From positions 124,001 through 188,000 of the forward strand of contig NZ_FNEV01000006.1 of NCBI RefSeq assembly GCF_900100295.1: a stretch of 64,000 nucleotides of DNA. Direction: 5' to 3'. A model generated the notes under the pieces. The model was not told the origin of the DNA. It searched no databases and worked only from the letters and a program-made list of their open reading frames with translations. Made by a program: the position numbers and the translations under genes. Source of the DNA: Salimicrobium halophilum (GTDB taxonomy: Bacteria; Bacillota; Bacilli; Bacillales; Halobacillaceae). Below, in pieces: positions 17,580-26,363 of this stretch (within the stretch, counting starts at the first letter, position 1; each line of letters starts with the position of its first letter).

Positions 17580-18962
17580 TTACCTTTCTTTCTTATCCAA
17601 CCACGTAACACACTCTACATGGTTAGTCTGTGGAAACTGATCCACCGGCTGAACTTCCTGTGTCTCATATCCTCCATCTTCAAGAATCCGAAGATCACGG
17701 GCGAGGGTGGATGGATTACAGGAAACATACACGATCCGCTCCGGTTCCATCTCAAGCATCGACGTAAGTAACGCTTCGTCACAGCCTTTTCTCGGTGGAT
17801 CCACGACAATTACGTCCGGGCGAAGCCCTTGCTTGCGCCACCATGGCATGATTTCTTCCGCTTGTCCTACATAAAACTCTGCGTTGTCGATGTTATTTAG
17901 GCGAGCGTTCTTCTTCGCGTCTTTTACTGCATCCGGTACAATTTCCACGCCGTACACTTTCTTCGCCGCTTCCGCCAAAAATAGCGAGATGGTTCCGATG
18001 CCACAATACGCATCGATGACCGTTTCTCCTCCGCGCAGATCCGCGTATTCCAGCGCTTTGTCATACAGCGCCTTCGTCTGGGTCGGGTTGACCTGGTAGA
18101 ACGATTTGGCGGAGATCATGAATTTGATGTCGCCGATGGTATCGTAAATGTACTGGTCGCCGTAGATGACGTTCGTTTCTTTTCCGAGGATGACGTTCGT
18201 CTTGTCCTTGTTCACGTTGTGGACGATAGATTTCACGTTCGGGTAGGCTTCCGTGATCCGTTCGATCAGTTTGTCCTGATGCGGAAGCTTTTTCGTACGT
18301 GTTACGAGTACGACCATGATGTCTCCTGTTTGCTGGCCGGTCCGGACCATGATGTGGCGCAGCACTCCACGGTGGGACTCTTCATGGTAGGCATCGATGC
18401 CGAGCTCCGTAGCAATGCGGCGCACCGCTTCCACCATGCGGTCATTCGGTTCGTCCTGGATGAGGCACGTGTCCATGTCGATGATGTTGTGGGTGCGTTT
18501 CTGGTAGAAGCCTGTCTTGAGCTCCCCGTTTTCTTTTTCGCCGACAGGGATCTGGATTTTGTTCCGGTATCTCCATGGGTCGTTCATACCGATCGGGTCA
18601 TGGACAGGAACGTGTTCCAGGTGTCCGATTTTCTTCATGACGTTTTCGACCTGGCCCTTCTTCATCGAAAGTTGACGGCTGTAGCTCATATGCTGAAGCT
18701 GGCACCCGCCGCACTGGTAGTAGACGTCACACGGTGGCGTTACACGGTCGTCGCTTTCCTCTTCCACTTCAATGAGTTTGCCGAAGCCGAAGTTCTTCTT
18801 CACTTTGATGACTTTCACCTGGGCTTTTTCGCCGGGGAGGCCGTACGGGACGAATAGCGGGTAGCCATCCACTTTCCCTACGCCGTTTCCTTCGTGGGTC
18901 AAATCTTCGAATGTCAGCGTGATCGTTTCGTTTTTCTGTACGGGCGGTTGTGGTTTCGGCAT
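17580..18962 (-). CDS. rlmCD: 23S rRNA (uracil-C5)-methyltransferase RlmCD
   Basis: The 460-residue enzyme uses SAM to methylate uracil C5 in 23S rRNA (U747 and U1939 in the Bacillus enzyme). It has an N-terminal TRAM domain (about residues 12-70), iron-sulfur cysteines Cys78, Cys84 and Cys87 ([15 protein letters not shown]) with a further Cys in MDTCLIQDE, a SAM-binding motif [16 protein letters not shown] and the catalytic Cys in [16 protein letters not shown]. The length fits the YefA type. The ATG at 18962 follows AAGGAG. It lies downstream of dagK as in B. subtilis, but an intrinsic terminator and a long hairpin separate the two, so it probably has separate control. Confidence 0.93.
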   Translation of the reverse strand: MPKPQPPVQKNETITLTFEDLTHEGNGVGKVDGYPLFVPYGLPGEKAQVKVIKVKKNFGFGKLIEVEEESDDRVTPPCDVYYQCGGCQLQHMSYSRQLSMKKGQVENVMKKIGHLEHVPVHDPIGMNDPWRYRNKIQIPVGEKENGELKTGFYQKRTHNIIDMDTCLIQDEPNDRMVEAVRRIATELGIDAYHEESHRGVLRHIMVRTGQQTGDIMVVLVTRTKKLPHQDKLIERITEAYPNVKSIVHNVNKDKTNVILGKETNVIYGDQYIYDTIGDIKFMISAKSFYQVNPTQTKALYDKALEYADLRGGETVIDAYCGIGTISLFLAEAAKKVYGVEIVPDAVKDAKKNARLNNIDNAEFYVGQAEEIMPWWRKQGLRPDVIVVDPPRKGCDEALLTSMLEMEPERIVYVSCNPSTLARDLRILEDGGYETQEVQPVDQFPQTNHVECVTWLDKKER

Positions 18963-18990
18963 TGGTCAGCTCTCCTTTTTTTATAAAAGT

Positions 18991-19053
18991 GACTCCATGC
19001 GCATAAGTAGGACTACGGATACGGGCCGTAATGCTACTTATAGGCAAGGAGTC
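18991..19053 (-). promoter_or_regulatory. Long hairpin in the rlmCD leader, role unknown
   Basis: On the minus strand the 63 bases form GACTCC..TGC..ATAAGTAG..TACGG paired with CCGTA..CTACTTAT..GCA..GGAGTC, with short internal loops and a loop of about 7. It lies between the dagK terminator and the rlmCD ribosome binding site 20 bases further on. It could be a leader structure, an attenuator or a dispersed palindrome. Confidence 0.5.
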
Positions 19054-19055
19054 AG

Positions 19056-19085
19056 AAAAAGCCGCTCCCGTTCAAGAAGCAGCTT
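19056..19085 (-). terminator. Intrinsic terminator of dagK
   Basis: On the minus strand AAGCTGCT pairs with AGCGGCTT (one wobble) around an 11-base loop and continues into TTTTTC. It overlaps the dagK stop codon by two bases. Confidence 0.7.
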
Positions 19086-19983
19086 ATTTCTCTTTTTCCT
19101 TGGGCATGAAGAATTCGATGTGGCGATACAGGTTCATGAACTCCCCGGGCAGGAGTCCTCCGTATTCCCCGTCGATATTCAACTGCATTTTCTCTTGGGT
19201 CTTCACTTTGACGTGACTCGCTGTCATGTGAAGGAATTTCGGATGATCGAGATGCGTCCCCTGGATCGCCATCGTCGCGAGGCGTACGAATTCAGCGATG
19301 TTCATCTTCTCGATGATCATCAGGTTGAAGACCCCATCATCCATGCGGGCGTCGGGCGCCAGCTTCTCGAGTCCTCCGACAGAGTTCGTGTTCGACACGA
19401 GAAATAACATGATCTCCCCTTCGTACACTTTGCCGTCGTATTCAATCTCGACGTAGGTCGGGCGGAAAGAAGGAAGCATTTCGATTCCCTTCAAGTAATA
19501 AGCCAGTTGACCGATCATCGTCTTCATTTTACTCGGTACTTCATACGTAAGCTCGGTGATTTTTCCGCCACCGGCGATATTGATGAAATACTTGTTGTTC
19601 ACTCGTCCGATATCAAGCGGTGCCGCTTCATGGTTCAAAATGATATCGACGGCTTTATGGATATTGTTCCGCGGAATGTGAAGCGCACGTGCAAAGTCAT
19701 TGGTCGTCCCCGTCGGAATAATCCCGACTTTCGGACGGTGCGGTTGTTCCGCGAGACCTGCGACTACTTCATTAATGGTACCGTCCCCGCCGGCAGCGAC
19801 GACGACATCGAATTTACGCTCAGAAGCGATTTTGGCCGCTTCCGTCGCGTCCCCGGCACAAGTCGTTGCGTGCGTCGAGGTTTCGTATCCCGCTTTTTCA
19901 AAACGCTGCAGGATGTCCGGCAGCATCTTCCTTATCAATTCTCTTCCAGAGGTCGGGTTGTAAATGATTCGGGCCCGTTGCAT
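19084..19983 (-). CDS. dagK: Diacylglycerol kinase DagK/DgkB (YerQ-like lipid kinase)
   Basis: The enzyme phosphorylates diacylglycerol to phosphatidic acid, recycling lipid released when lipoteichoic acid is made. The 299 residues fit the family; the glycine-rich nucleotide loop is VVAAGGDGTINEVVAGL near residue 70, with IIPTGTTNDFARAL after it and a C-terminal beta domain. ATG 19983 is chosen since GGAGGGG lies 8 bases before it; an upstream ATG at 19998 lacks a site. In B. subtilis it follows the gat genes in this order. A promoter was not identified in the 110-base gap after gatB, which ends in a terminator. Confidence 0.92.
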   Translation of the reverse strand: MQRARIIYNPTSGRELIRKMLPDILQRFEKAGYETSTHATTCAGDATEAAKIASERKFDVVVAAGGDGTINEVVAGLAEQPHRPKVGIIPTGTTNDFARALHIPRNNIHKAVDIILNHEAAPLDIGRVNNKYFINIAGGGKITELTYEVPSKMKTMIGQLAYYLKGIEMLPSFRPTYVEIEYDGKVYEGEIMLFLVSNTNSVGGLEKLAPDARMDDGVFNLMIIEKMNIAEFVRLATMAIQGTHLDHPKFLHMTASHVKVKTQEKMQLNIDGEYGGLLPGEFMNLYRHIEFFMPKEKEK

Positions 19984-20058
19984 CAGGATCCCCTCCATCC
20001 TATCGTTCGCTTAGACATTTAAGATTCTCTCTGTAATTATAATAACTCATTTTCAGAG

Positions 20059-20085
20059 AGAAAAGCACGCAAGACCTGCGTGCTT
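20059..20085 (-). terminator. Intrinsic terminator of the gatCAB operon
   Basis: On the minus strand AAGCACGCA pairs with TGCGTGCTT around a 5-base loop, followed by TTCTC. It lies just after the gatB stop. Confidence 0.8.
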
Positions 20086-20093
20086 CCTCATGT

Positions 20094-21524
20094 TTATCGC
20101 TTATTGATCTCTTCGATTAACAGTTCGTTGACCATTTTCGGATTGGCCTGTCCTTTGGTTTCTTTCATGATCTGGCCGACGAGGAAGCCGATCGCTTTAT
20201 CTTTTCCGTTTTTGTAGTCCGTAATAGACTGCTCGTTCTGATCGAGGATATTCGTCACGATTTCACGTAGCTGTCCTTCATCGGAAATCTGGACGAGACC
20301 ACGATCTTTGACGATTTTCTCAGGGTCTCCACCTTTTTCTACAAGATCCGGGAGAATCTTCTTCGCGATTTTCGAAGAAATTGTCTCTTCTTCAAGCAGC
20401 TTGGTAAGCTTCGCAAGCGCATCCGGTGTCAGCGCAAGGTCGCCGATCTCTTTCTGGTTCTTGTTCATGTAGGCGGAAATGTCACCCATGAGCAAGTTGG
20501 ACGCTTGTTTGATATCGCCGCCCTGATTGATCGTTTCCTCGAAGAAGTCGGACAGGTCCTTGTTGCTCGTGAGAACGCCTGCATCATATTCCGGCAGACC
20601 GAGTTCTTCGATGTAGCGCTTCTTACGGGCAGCCGGCAATTCTGGGATATCCGCTTTGATGCGCTCTTTCCACGCTTCATCGATGTGAAGGGGAACGAGG
20701 TCCGGTTCCGGGAAGTAACGGTAATCGTCGGAGCCTTCTTTGACACGCATGAGAACCGTTTCTTTCGTCTTCTCATCGAAACGACGCGTTTCCTGAAGGA
20801 TTTCGCCGCCTTCTTTGAGTACTTCTTCCTGACGCTTCTCTTCATACTCGAGACCTTTTTGGACGAAGGAGAAGGAGTTGAGGTTCTTCAGTTCCGTCTT
20901 CACTCCGAATTCTTCCTGTCCTACCGGGCGGATGGAAAGGTTGGCGTCACAACGGAGCGAGCCTTCTTCCATCTTACAGTCGGATACTTCCGTGTACTGG
21001 ATGATATTTTTCAGCGCTTCAAGGTAAGCATATGCTTCTTTCGGCGTACGGATGTCCGGCTCGGATACAATCTCAACAAGAGGAGTCCCCTGGCGGTTGT
21101 AGTCGACGAGGGAATAGCCGTCATCTTTGTGCGTCAGTTTCCCTGCATCTTCTTCCATGTGGAGACGGGTGATGCCGATACGCTTCGTCTCCCCGTCCAC
21201 TTCGATGTCGATGTAGCCATTTTCCCCGATCGGCTGGTCGAACTGGGAAATCTGGTACGCTTTCGGGTTGTCCGGATAGAAATAGTTCTTACGGTCGAAC
21301 TTCGTATGGCTCGCGATATCACAGTTCAACGCGAGCGCCGCTTTCATGGAATAGTTGACCGCTTCTTCGTTCAGCACGGGAAGAACGCCCGGGTACCCGA
21401 GGTCGATCGGGTTGACGTTCGAGTTCGGTTCATCCCCGAACATGTTCGGAGACGGGCTGAAGATCTTCGACTTTGTTTTCAATTCGACGTGGACTTCAAG
21501 TCCGATGACTGTTTCGAAATTCAT
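20094..21524 (-). CDS. gatB: Aspartyl/glutamyl-tRNA amidotransferase subunit B
   Basis: GatB binds misacylated Glu-tRNA(Gln) or Asp-tRNA(Asn), activates the side chain with ATP and amidates it with ammonia from GatA. The 476-residue protein starts [19 protein letters not shown], the diagnostic GatB signature, and has the kinase-like core ([40 protein letters not shown]) and a helical YqeY-like tail ([20 protein letters not shown]). Its ATG overlaps the gatA stop by one base (TAATG), indicating translational coupling. It is the last gene of gatCAB and is followed by a terminator. Confidence 0.97.
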   Translation of the reverse strand: MNFETVIGLEVHVELKTKSKIFSPSPNMFGDEPNSNVNPIDLGYPGVLPVLNEEAVNYSMKAALALNCDIASHTKFDRKNYFYPDNPKAYQISQFDQPIGENGYIDIEVDGETKRIGITRLHMEEDAGKLTHKDDGYSLVDYNRQGTPLVEIVSEPDIRTPKEAYAYLEALKNIIQYTEVSDCKMEEGSLRCDANLSIRPVGQEEFGVKTELKNLNSFSFVQKGLEYEEKRQEEVLKEGGEILQETRRFDEKTKETVLMRVKEGSDDYRYFPEPDLVPLHIDEAWKERIKADIPELPAARKKRYIEELGLPEYDAGVLTSNKDLSDFFEETINQGGDIKQASNLLMGDISAYMNKNQKEIGDLALTPDALAKLTKLLEEETISSKIAKKILPDLVEKGGDPEKIVKDRGLVQISDEGQLREIVTNILDQNEQSITDYKNGKDKAIGFLVGQIMKETKGQANPKMVNELLIEEINKR

Positions 21525-22990
21525 TATGCGTTCCCTCCCAACTGAGGACGTTTCTTATGGTGATCGGTCGCCTGTTCGAAGGCGTGAGCCGCACGGTAAA
21601 CGGTGGACTCATCGAAGTGTTTCCCGATGATTTGAAGTCCGATCGGCAGACCGTTTTCTGCAAAGCCGCATGGTACAGAGATTCCCGGTACACCTGCAAG
21701 GTTTACAGGGATGGTCAGGATATCGTTCGCGTACATCGTCAGCGGGTTGTCCATCTGTTCTCCCACTTTGAAGGCAGGTGTCGGAGCTGTAGGACCGATA
21801 ACAACATCATAATCTTCGAAGATTTTATCGAAATCGTTCTTGATCAGCGTACGGACCTGCTGGGCTTTTTTATAATAAGCATCGTAATACCCGGAACTGA
21901 GGGCGAACGTTCCAAGCATGATACGGCGTTTCACTTCGTCACCGAACCCTTCGGAACGGGATTGCTTGAACATATCGATCATCGTCTCCGCGTTGTCCGC
22001 GCGACGTCCGTAACGCACGCCGTCGAAACGGGCAAGGTTGGCGGATGCTTCGGATGACGAAATCAGGTAATACGTAGATAGCGCGTACTTGGAGTGAGGC
22101 AGGGATACTTCTTCCCATGTAGCTCCGAGTTCTTCGTACTTCTTAAGAGCTGCGCGTACAGAGGCCTTCACTTCTTCGTCGACACCTTCCGCGAAATACT
22201 CTTTCGGCACGGCGATTTTCAGATCGCTCACATCTCCTGTGAGGGCATCTGTATAGGAAGGAACTTCTACATTGGCAGAAGTCGAATCCATCTTGTCGTG
22301 ACCGGCGATTGTCTCGAGGACATAGGCGTTGTCTTCGACGCTTTTCGTAAGAGGTCCGATCTGGTCCAGAGAGGAAGCGAAAGCGATAAGACCGAAACGG
22401 GATACACGGCCATATGTAGGTTTCAACCCTACAACACCGCAGTAGGAAGCCGGCTGGCGGATGGAGCCACCAGTATCGGTACCAAGAGAGAATGGTACTT
22501 CGCCTGCTGCTACAGCCGCTGCAGAACCACCACTGGAGCCACCTGGTACGTGATCCGTGTTCCACGGGTTACGTGTCGCCTGGAAGCTGGAGTTCTCGTT
22601 GGAGGAGCCCATCGCGAACTCGTCCATGTTGATTTTACCGATTGTGACTGCTTTTTCGTTCTGGAGCTTCTGAACGACTGTCGCATCATAAAGCGGGTCC
22701 TCGAGATTGCTGAGGAGCTGACTCGCTGCTGTCGTACGAAGGCCTTTCGTCACGATGTTGTCTTTGATACCGATCGGCAGGCCGAAGAGTTTTGCCTCGG
22801 CATCCGCGTTAGCTTCAAGCTCTTTCGCCTGCGTGCGCGCACCTTCTTCATTAAGGGTAAGGAAAGCCTGGACTTCCCCGTCCACTTCTTTGATGCGGGC
22901 GTAGGATTCTTCTACAAGGTCGGTGACGGTGATTTCTTTGTCATTCAGCTTTTGGGTGAGTTCTTTTAACGAGTGTTCAAACAAAGACAC
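21524..22990 (-). CDS. gatA: Aspartyl/glutamyl-tRNA amidotransferase subunit A
   Basis: GatA hydrolyses glutamine and passes the ammonia to GatB. The 488-residue amidase-signature protein carries the Ser-cisSer-Lys machinery: a lysine in [13 protein letters not shown], and [14 protein letters not shown] followed by [16 protein letters not shown]. The length is normal for the family. The start at 22990 ([13 protein letters not shown]) has GGAGG 8-10 bases before it. It lies 12 bases after gatC and overlaps gatB by one base, making an operon with fixed subunit ratios. Confidence 0.97.
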   Translation of the reverse strand: MSLFEHSLKELTQKLNDKEITVTDLVEESYARIKEVDGEVQAFLTLNEEGARTQAKELEANADAEAKLFGLPIGIKDNIVTKGLRTTAASQLLSNLEDPLYDATVVQKLQNEKAVTIGKINMDEFAMGSSNENSSFQATRNPWNTDHVPGGSSGGSAAAVAAGEVPFSLGTDTGGSIRQPASYCGVVGLKPTYGRVSRFGLIAFASSLDQIGPLTKSVEDNAYVLETIAGHDKMDSTSANVEVPSYTDALTGDVSDLKIAVPKEYFAEGVDEEVKASVRAALKKYEELGATWEEVSLPHSKYALSTYYLISSSEASANLARFDGVRYGRRADNAETMIDMFKQSRSEGFGDEVKRRIMLGTFALSSGYYDAYYKKAQQVRTLIKNDFDKIFEDYDVVIGPTAPTPAFKVGEQMDNPLTMYANDILTIPVNLAGVPGISVPCGFAENGLPIGLQIIGKHFDESTVYRAAHAFEQATDHHKKRPQLGGNA

Positions 22991-23002
22991 GGGCGGTCCC
23001 TC

Positions 23003-23293
23003 CTATTCCAAGATTGATGGCACTTTGAACTGACCGTCCTGCTGCTCGGGAGCGTTCTTCAGTGCGTCTTCTTTTTTGATCCAGTTCTTAGGTTCGTCTT
23101 TTCTCATGACATTCTTCAAGTCAAGGACGTGGGTCGTCGGCTCCACACCTTCCGTGTCAAGTTCATTCAACTGCTCGGCATATGTAATGATATCGTCGAG
23201 CTGCTTCGTGAAGGTCTGCGCTTCCTCTTCTGTAATAGAAAGGCGTGCCAGATTCGCCACGTGTTTTACCTGATCTTCACTGATTCTGGACAT
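23003..23293 (-). CDS. gatC: Aspartyl/glutamyl-tRNA amidotransferase subunit C
   Basis: GatC is the small subunit that wraps around GatA and GatB and stabilises the transamidosome. The 96-residue product ([20 protein letters not shown]) has the typical N-terminal helix pair and the ending [11 protein letters not shown] take ATG 23293, preceded by GAGGAGG; the frame stays open nine codons further without a site. It is the first gene of gatCAB. Upstream is a 680-base intergenic region full of repeats. Confidence 0.95.
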   Translation of the reverse strand: MSRISEDQVKHVANLARLSITEEEAQTFTKQLDDIITYAEQLNELDTEGVEPTTHVLDLKNVMRKDEPKNWIKKEDALKNAPEQQDGQFKVPSILE

Positions 23294-23390
23294 AACCGTT
23301 CCTCCTCTATGAATTAGCATATTTATTTATCATATCAAACATTTAATGTACGTACCACACAAAGTCCATCATAGCATAAAACCCGTGGAG

Positions 23391-23524
23391 AGCGGAAGCG
23401 TCCGCTTAGAAATACTGGCAAAAGCAGACCGGTCTGACAAAGGTGCTCTTTCCTTTTTCTGATCCGGTCTGCTTATGGCACGAATTTCTGGACGCTGCAG
23501 CTGGATCACGAACGGAAAAGCGGA
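23391..23524 (+). repeat. Dispersed palindromic repeat, about 135 bp, copy 1
   Basis: The copy runs from AGCGGAAGCGTCCGCTTAGA to the end GGAAAAGCGGA and contains the internal pairing GGTCTGACAAAGG..TTTTTCTGATCC and GCTTATGGC. The same sequence recurs at 26226-26358 and 59002-59138 on the opposite strand. No coding frame is credible. Confidence 0.75.
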
Positions 23525-23544
23525 AGGACCCCGCAGCACTTTGC

Positions 23545-23830
23545 GCGACGTTCACGAAAGAAAAAGCCGCTCGAGTGTCCCGCAAACTACACAGCCACCC
23601 ACTCAGAAACAATCGACGCCCTGAGTGTCCACGTACGAAATTAGCGCGACACTCAAGATCAGAAAGAGATCACGAGTGTGTGGCAACCAACGACTCTTTC
23701 CCTAAGCCCTTCCCTGCCCCGCTCTCCGGGCAGGGAAGCAAGGGCATTATAATCATTTTGCACCGTTCACTAGAAGAGAACCTCTTCCGAGTGTACCGCA
23801 AATTCAGAAAGGCACCACTCACTACCTAAA
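23545..23830 (+). repeat. Diverged tandem copies of the 216-227 bp intergenic repeat
   Basis: GAGTGTCCCGCAAACTACAC at 23573 and GAGTGTACCGCAAATTCAG at 23789 are 216 bases apart, each followed about 20 bases later by CACTCA. Between them a CCTTCCCTGCC..GGCAGGG hairpin and GGCATTATAATC resemble the unit at 34993-35598. Reading frames across this stretch have no binding sites. The remainder up to the putP terminator (23831-23923) shows only a fainter third copy. Confidence 0.55.
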
Positions 23831-23923
23831 ACAGACGCGCGAACGGCGCAATCCAGCAAAAACGAACCACTCACCCAAGAATCAGAGCCACGAATGTACC
23901 ATAACCCGCCAAAATGAACCCAC

Positions 23924-23958
23924 AAAAAAAACATCCTCTCCCAAAAAGGAAGAGGATG
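23924..23958 (-). terminator. Intrinsic terminator of putP
   Basis: On the minus strand CATCCTCT pairs with AGAGGATG around a loop containing TTTTT and continues into eight T. Confidence 0.85.
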
Positions 23959-23973
23959 CTTTCGTATAAGTTA

Positions 23974-25488
23974 TTATTTTTTAGCTGCCGCTTCAAATTC
24001 AGCTTTCACTTCCGGAGAAGGTTTGCCGAACATACTGAACACGACAATCAGAATCGTACTGATGATGAAACCAGGAACGATTTCATACAGGTCGAAAATT
24101 CCGCCGGAGAGGAAGTCTCCCCAGATAACAACCGTCACGGCACCGGATACAAGACCGGCAACGGCACCTGCAGTTGTAACGCCTCTCCAGAAAAGGGAAA
24201 GGATCATGATCGGACCGAATGCTGCACCGAACCCTGCCCATGCATAGGATACAAGTTCAAGCACGGAGCTTTCCGGGTTCTGTGCGATCAGAACAGCGAT
24301 CAGGGCGATGCCTGCCACTGCGAAACGGCCGACCCATACCAATTCTTTCTCCGAAGCATTACGACGGAAAATCGCTTTGTAGAAGTCCTCTGCCAGTGCA
24401 GAAGAAGATACAAGAAGCTGGGAGTCGATCGTACTCATGATTGCAGACAGGATCGCTGCCAGCAAGATACCCGCGATGATCGGGTGGAACAGAATCTGAG
24501 ACAAGGAGATGAAGATCTTCTCTCCATCTGCCAGCATCTGCATGCCACCATCTGTCGTATTTACAACGGCACCGATGGAATCAAGCGTAGCTGTGTCCGC
24601 AGCGTTAATGTATGCAAGACCGAAAAGACCTGTAAAAATCGCGCCGTACAGACCGACGATCATCCAGCCCATACCGATGAAACGGGCTTTCGGTACATCC
24701 TTCGCAGAACGAAGCGCCATAAAACGGACAAGGATATGTGGCTGACCAAAATAACCTAGACCCCAGGCGAGCGAGGATATGATCGAGATCACTCCTACTC
24801 CCTGAACCATGTTCAAGTAGGATGGGTCGATGTTTCCGACTGCATCTACAGCTGAGTTCCAACCACCAAGTTCACTTACCGCTACTACAGGAACAGCAAT
24901 CAGAGCAAGGAACATTAGAATACCCTGAACAAAGTCTGTCCAGCTTACGGCCAGGAACCCGCCGAGGAACGTATAGGAAATCGTTACAATCGCACCGATC
25001 CAAAGTGCTGTAGAGTAACTTAGGTCGAACGAGGATTCAAATAGCTTTGCGCCTCCGACCATTCCTGAGGAGGTATAGAAGGTAAAGAATAAAAGAATTA
25101 CTATTGCGGATACTACGCGCAGCACGCGTGATTTGTCATGAAAACGGTTCTCCAGATAGTCCGGAATCGTGATGGAATCATTCGCCACTTCCGTGTAATT
25201 ACGAAGACGGCGTGCTACAAATTGCCAGTTCAGGTAAGCACCGACAGCGAGACCTACCCCGATCCATGCTCCTCCGAAACCACCGGCATAAATCGCACCA
25301 GGAAGACCGAGCAATAACCAACTACTCATATCGGAAGCTCCGGCACTAAGTGCAGCGACTCCCGGGCCGAGACGGCGTCCTCCTAATACATAATCGGATA
25401 AATTACTGGTTAGGCGGTATGCTGCTACCCCGATACCGAGCATACCGATCAAATAAACAATGAACGTTATTAACGTCGTTGTACCCAT
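23974..25488 (-). CDS. putP: Sodium/proline symporter (PutP/OpuE type)
   Basis: The 504-residue solute:sodium symporter has about 13 membrane helices. The PutP family signatures are visible: YVLGGRRLGPGVAALSAGASDMSSWLLLGLP in the first third, with the Na+ ligands in that loop region, and SAIMSTIDSQLLVSSSALAEDFY further on. It imports proline with Na+. The position next to gatC matches osmostress-induced OpuE of B. subtilis, so an osmoprotective role is likely. The GAGGAG site lies 13 bases before the start, unusually far, within the end of a preceding small gene. A terminator follows. Confidence 0.92.
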   Translation of the reverse strand: MGTTTLITFIVYLIGMLGIGVAAYRLTSNLSDYVLGGRRLGPGVAALSAGASDMSSWLLLGLPGAIYAGGFGGAWIGVGLAVGAYLNWQFVARRLRNYTEVANDSITIPDYLENRFHDKSRVLRVVSAIVILLFFTFYTSSGMVGGAKLFESSFDLSYSTALWIGAIVTISYTFLGGFLAVSWTDFVQGILMFLALIAVPVVAVSELGGWNSAVDAVGNIDPSYLNMVQGVGVISIISSLAWGLGYFGQPHILVRFMALRSAKDVPKARFIGMGWMIVGLYGAIFTGLFGLAYINAADTATLDSIGAVVNTTDGGMQMLADGEKIFISLSQILFHPIIAGILLAAILSAIMSTIDSQLLVSSSALAEDFYKAIFRRNASEKELVWVGRFAVAGIALIAVLIAQNPESSVLELVSYAWAGFGAAFGPIMILSLFWRGVTTAGAVAGLVSGAVTVVIWGDFLSGGIFDLYEIVPGFIISTILIVVFSMFGKPSPEVKAEFEAAAKK

Positions 25489-25493
25489 GTCAG

Positions 25494-25622
25494 TTAATTA
25501 CTCCTCTCTGTGAATAAAGTGATAATTGATAAGATAATCAGGATTGGCATCGGAACAAACATCCAAAACCACGTTGCTCCTGACAGACTGTGGGATGAAG
25601 CTGTTAAAAGCACATCTAACAA
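25494..25622 (-). CDS. Single-helix 42-residue peptide preceding the proline symporter
   Basis: A TTG start at 25622 follows GGAGGTGG at 8 bases; the frame runs MLDVLLTASSHSLSGATW, then FVPMPILIILSIITLF and ends TERSN, with one hydrophobic helix (about residues 20-37). It stops 5 bases before the putP start, and the putP ribosome binding site lies inside it, so translation is probably coupled. Small accessory proteins of sodium symporters are known by name in this clade; that this is one is an inference. It is below usual gene-caller length limits. Confidence 0.6.
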   Translation of the reverse strand: MLDVLLTASSHSLSGATWFWMFVPMPILIILSIITLFTERSN

Positions 25623-26092
25623 TCTTTCCACCTCCAATGAATGAAATATGCACCTACTATACACTTCTCTTTCCCTACTCGTTTTATGCTTTCATGTAAA
25701 AATCAATGAAACATTTCTGGAGAGGAGCGAATCCTGACGAATGCCGTAGAATCCTTCTCCGCTCCCGAGCGGCAAAAGAATTGATATAGAACACAGGTGC
25801 AACTATATCATACAATATTGTTACGAACATTACAAAGTTTCTGACAACTATTTTCACATGTATTTTTATTCATATCCTATTCAAATAATTCGTATATAGC
25901 GAAAATTTCGTGATATCTATTCACTATAAAGAATAAAAAAAAGTTTCACTGATTTGTCACAATGACTCTTTACCCCTTACTTTCGGATCAAAGATGCGTC
26001 ATAGCAAGAAGGTCAGGAAGAATCCCCTTTTCCACCCCATCCGCGATGGAATATGTCTCATCAGCGTCTCTCTATGGGGAAATAGCCCCACT
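25623..26092. other. Intergenic region upstream of the proline symporter operon
   Basis: This stretch should hold the promoter of the symporter operon. It is AT-rich around 25800-25960 and includes a GC-rich palindromic segment near 25760 (CCGCTCCCGAGCGG). I could not assign a promoter with confidence, and no gene is visible. Confidence 0.4.
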
Positions 26093-26178
26093 CGGAAGCT
26101 ACCAATGGTTTTGAGTGGGTGGGAACCTGTTTTGCGGGACACTCAGGCGCTTCTTTCACCATGAGTGTCCATCAAACG
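26093..26178 (-). repeat. Partial copy of the 216-227 bp intergenic repeat
   Basis: GAGTGGGTGGGAACCTG followed by TTTTGCGGGACACTCAG matches, in inverse orientation, the core of the tandem repeat at 34993-35598 (TGAGTGTCCCGCAAAT..CCCACTCA). A second CATGAGTGTCC follows. Confidence 0.6.
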
Positions 26179-26225
26179 AAAAAAACCCGCTCAGAGTGAG
26201 GGGGTTCCTCTTCTGAACGGGCTTC

Positions 26226-26358
26226 TCCGCTTTTATTCGATCTAGCTGCATCACCCAGAAACCCGAGCCATAAGCAACCCGGATCAGAGAAAGGTTAGAG
26301 CGCCTTTCATCTGACCGGCCCACTTATGCCAGTATTTCTAAACGGAAACTGCCGCTTT
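26226..26358 (-). repeat. Dispersed palindromic repeat, about 135 bp, copy 2
   Basis: On the minus strand it reads AGCGGCAGTTTCCGTTTAGA, with TACTGGCATAAG, CCGGTCAGATGAAAGGCG, TTCTCTGATCC, GCTTATGGCTCG, GGGTTTCTGG and the final AAAAGCGGA. It aligns throughout with copy 1. One end is six bases from the camS stop, so it may end the camS transcript. Confidence 0.75.
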
Positions 26359-26363
26359 TCTAT

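Noticed and set aside
20505-21545. A 346-residue plus-strand frame antisense to gatB
   Set aside because: It is an antisense shadow of gatB with a composition unlike real proteins here and no start signals.
23443-23829. A 128-residue plus-strand frame between gatC and putP
   Set aside because: It lies in two dispersed repeat families and has no family likeness or binding site.
25740-25800. A riboswitch-like GC-rich structure upstream of the proline symporter
   Set aside because: Stems can be drawn, but no conserved core of a known class (for example ydaO or T-box) could be recognised.
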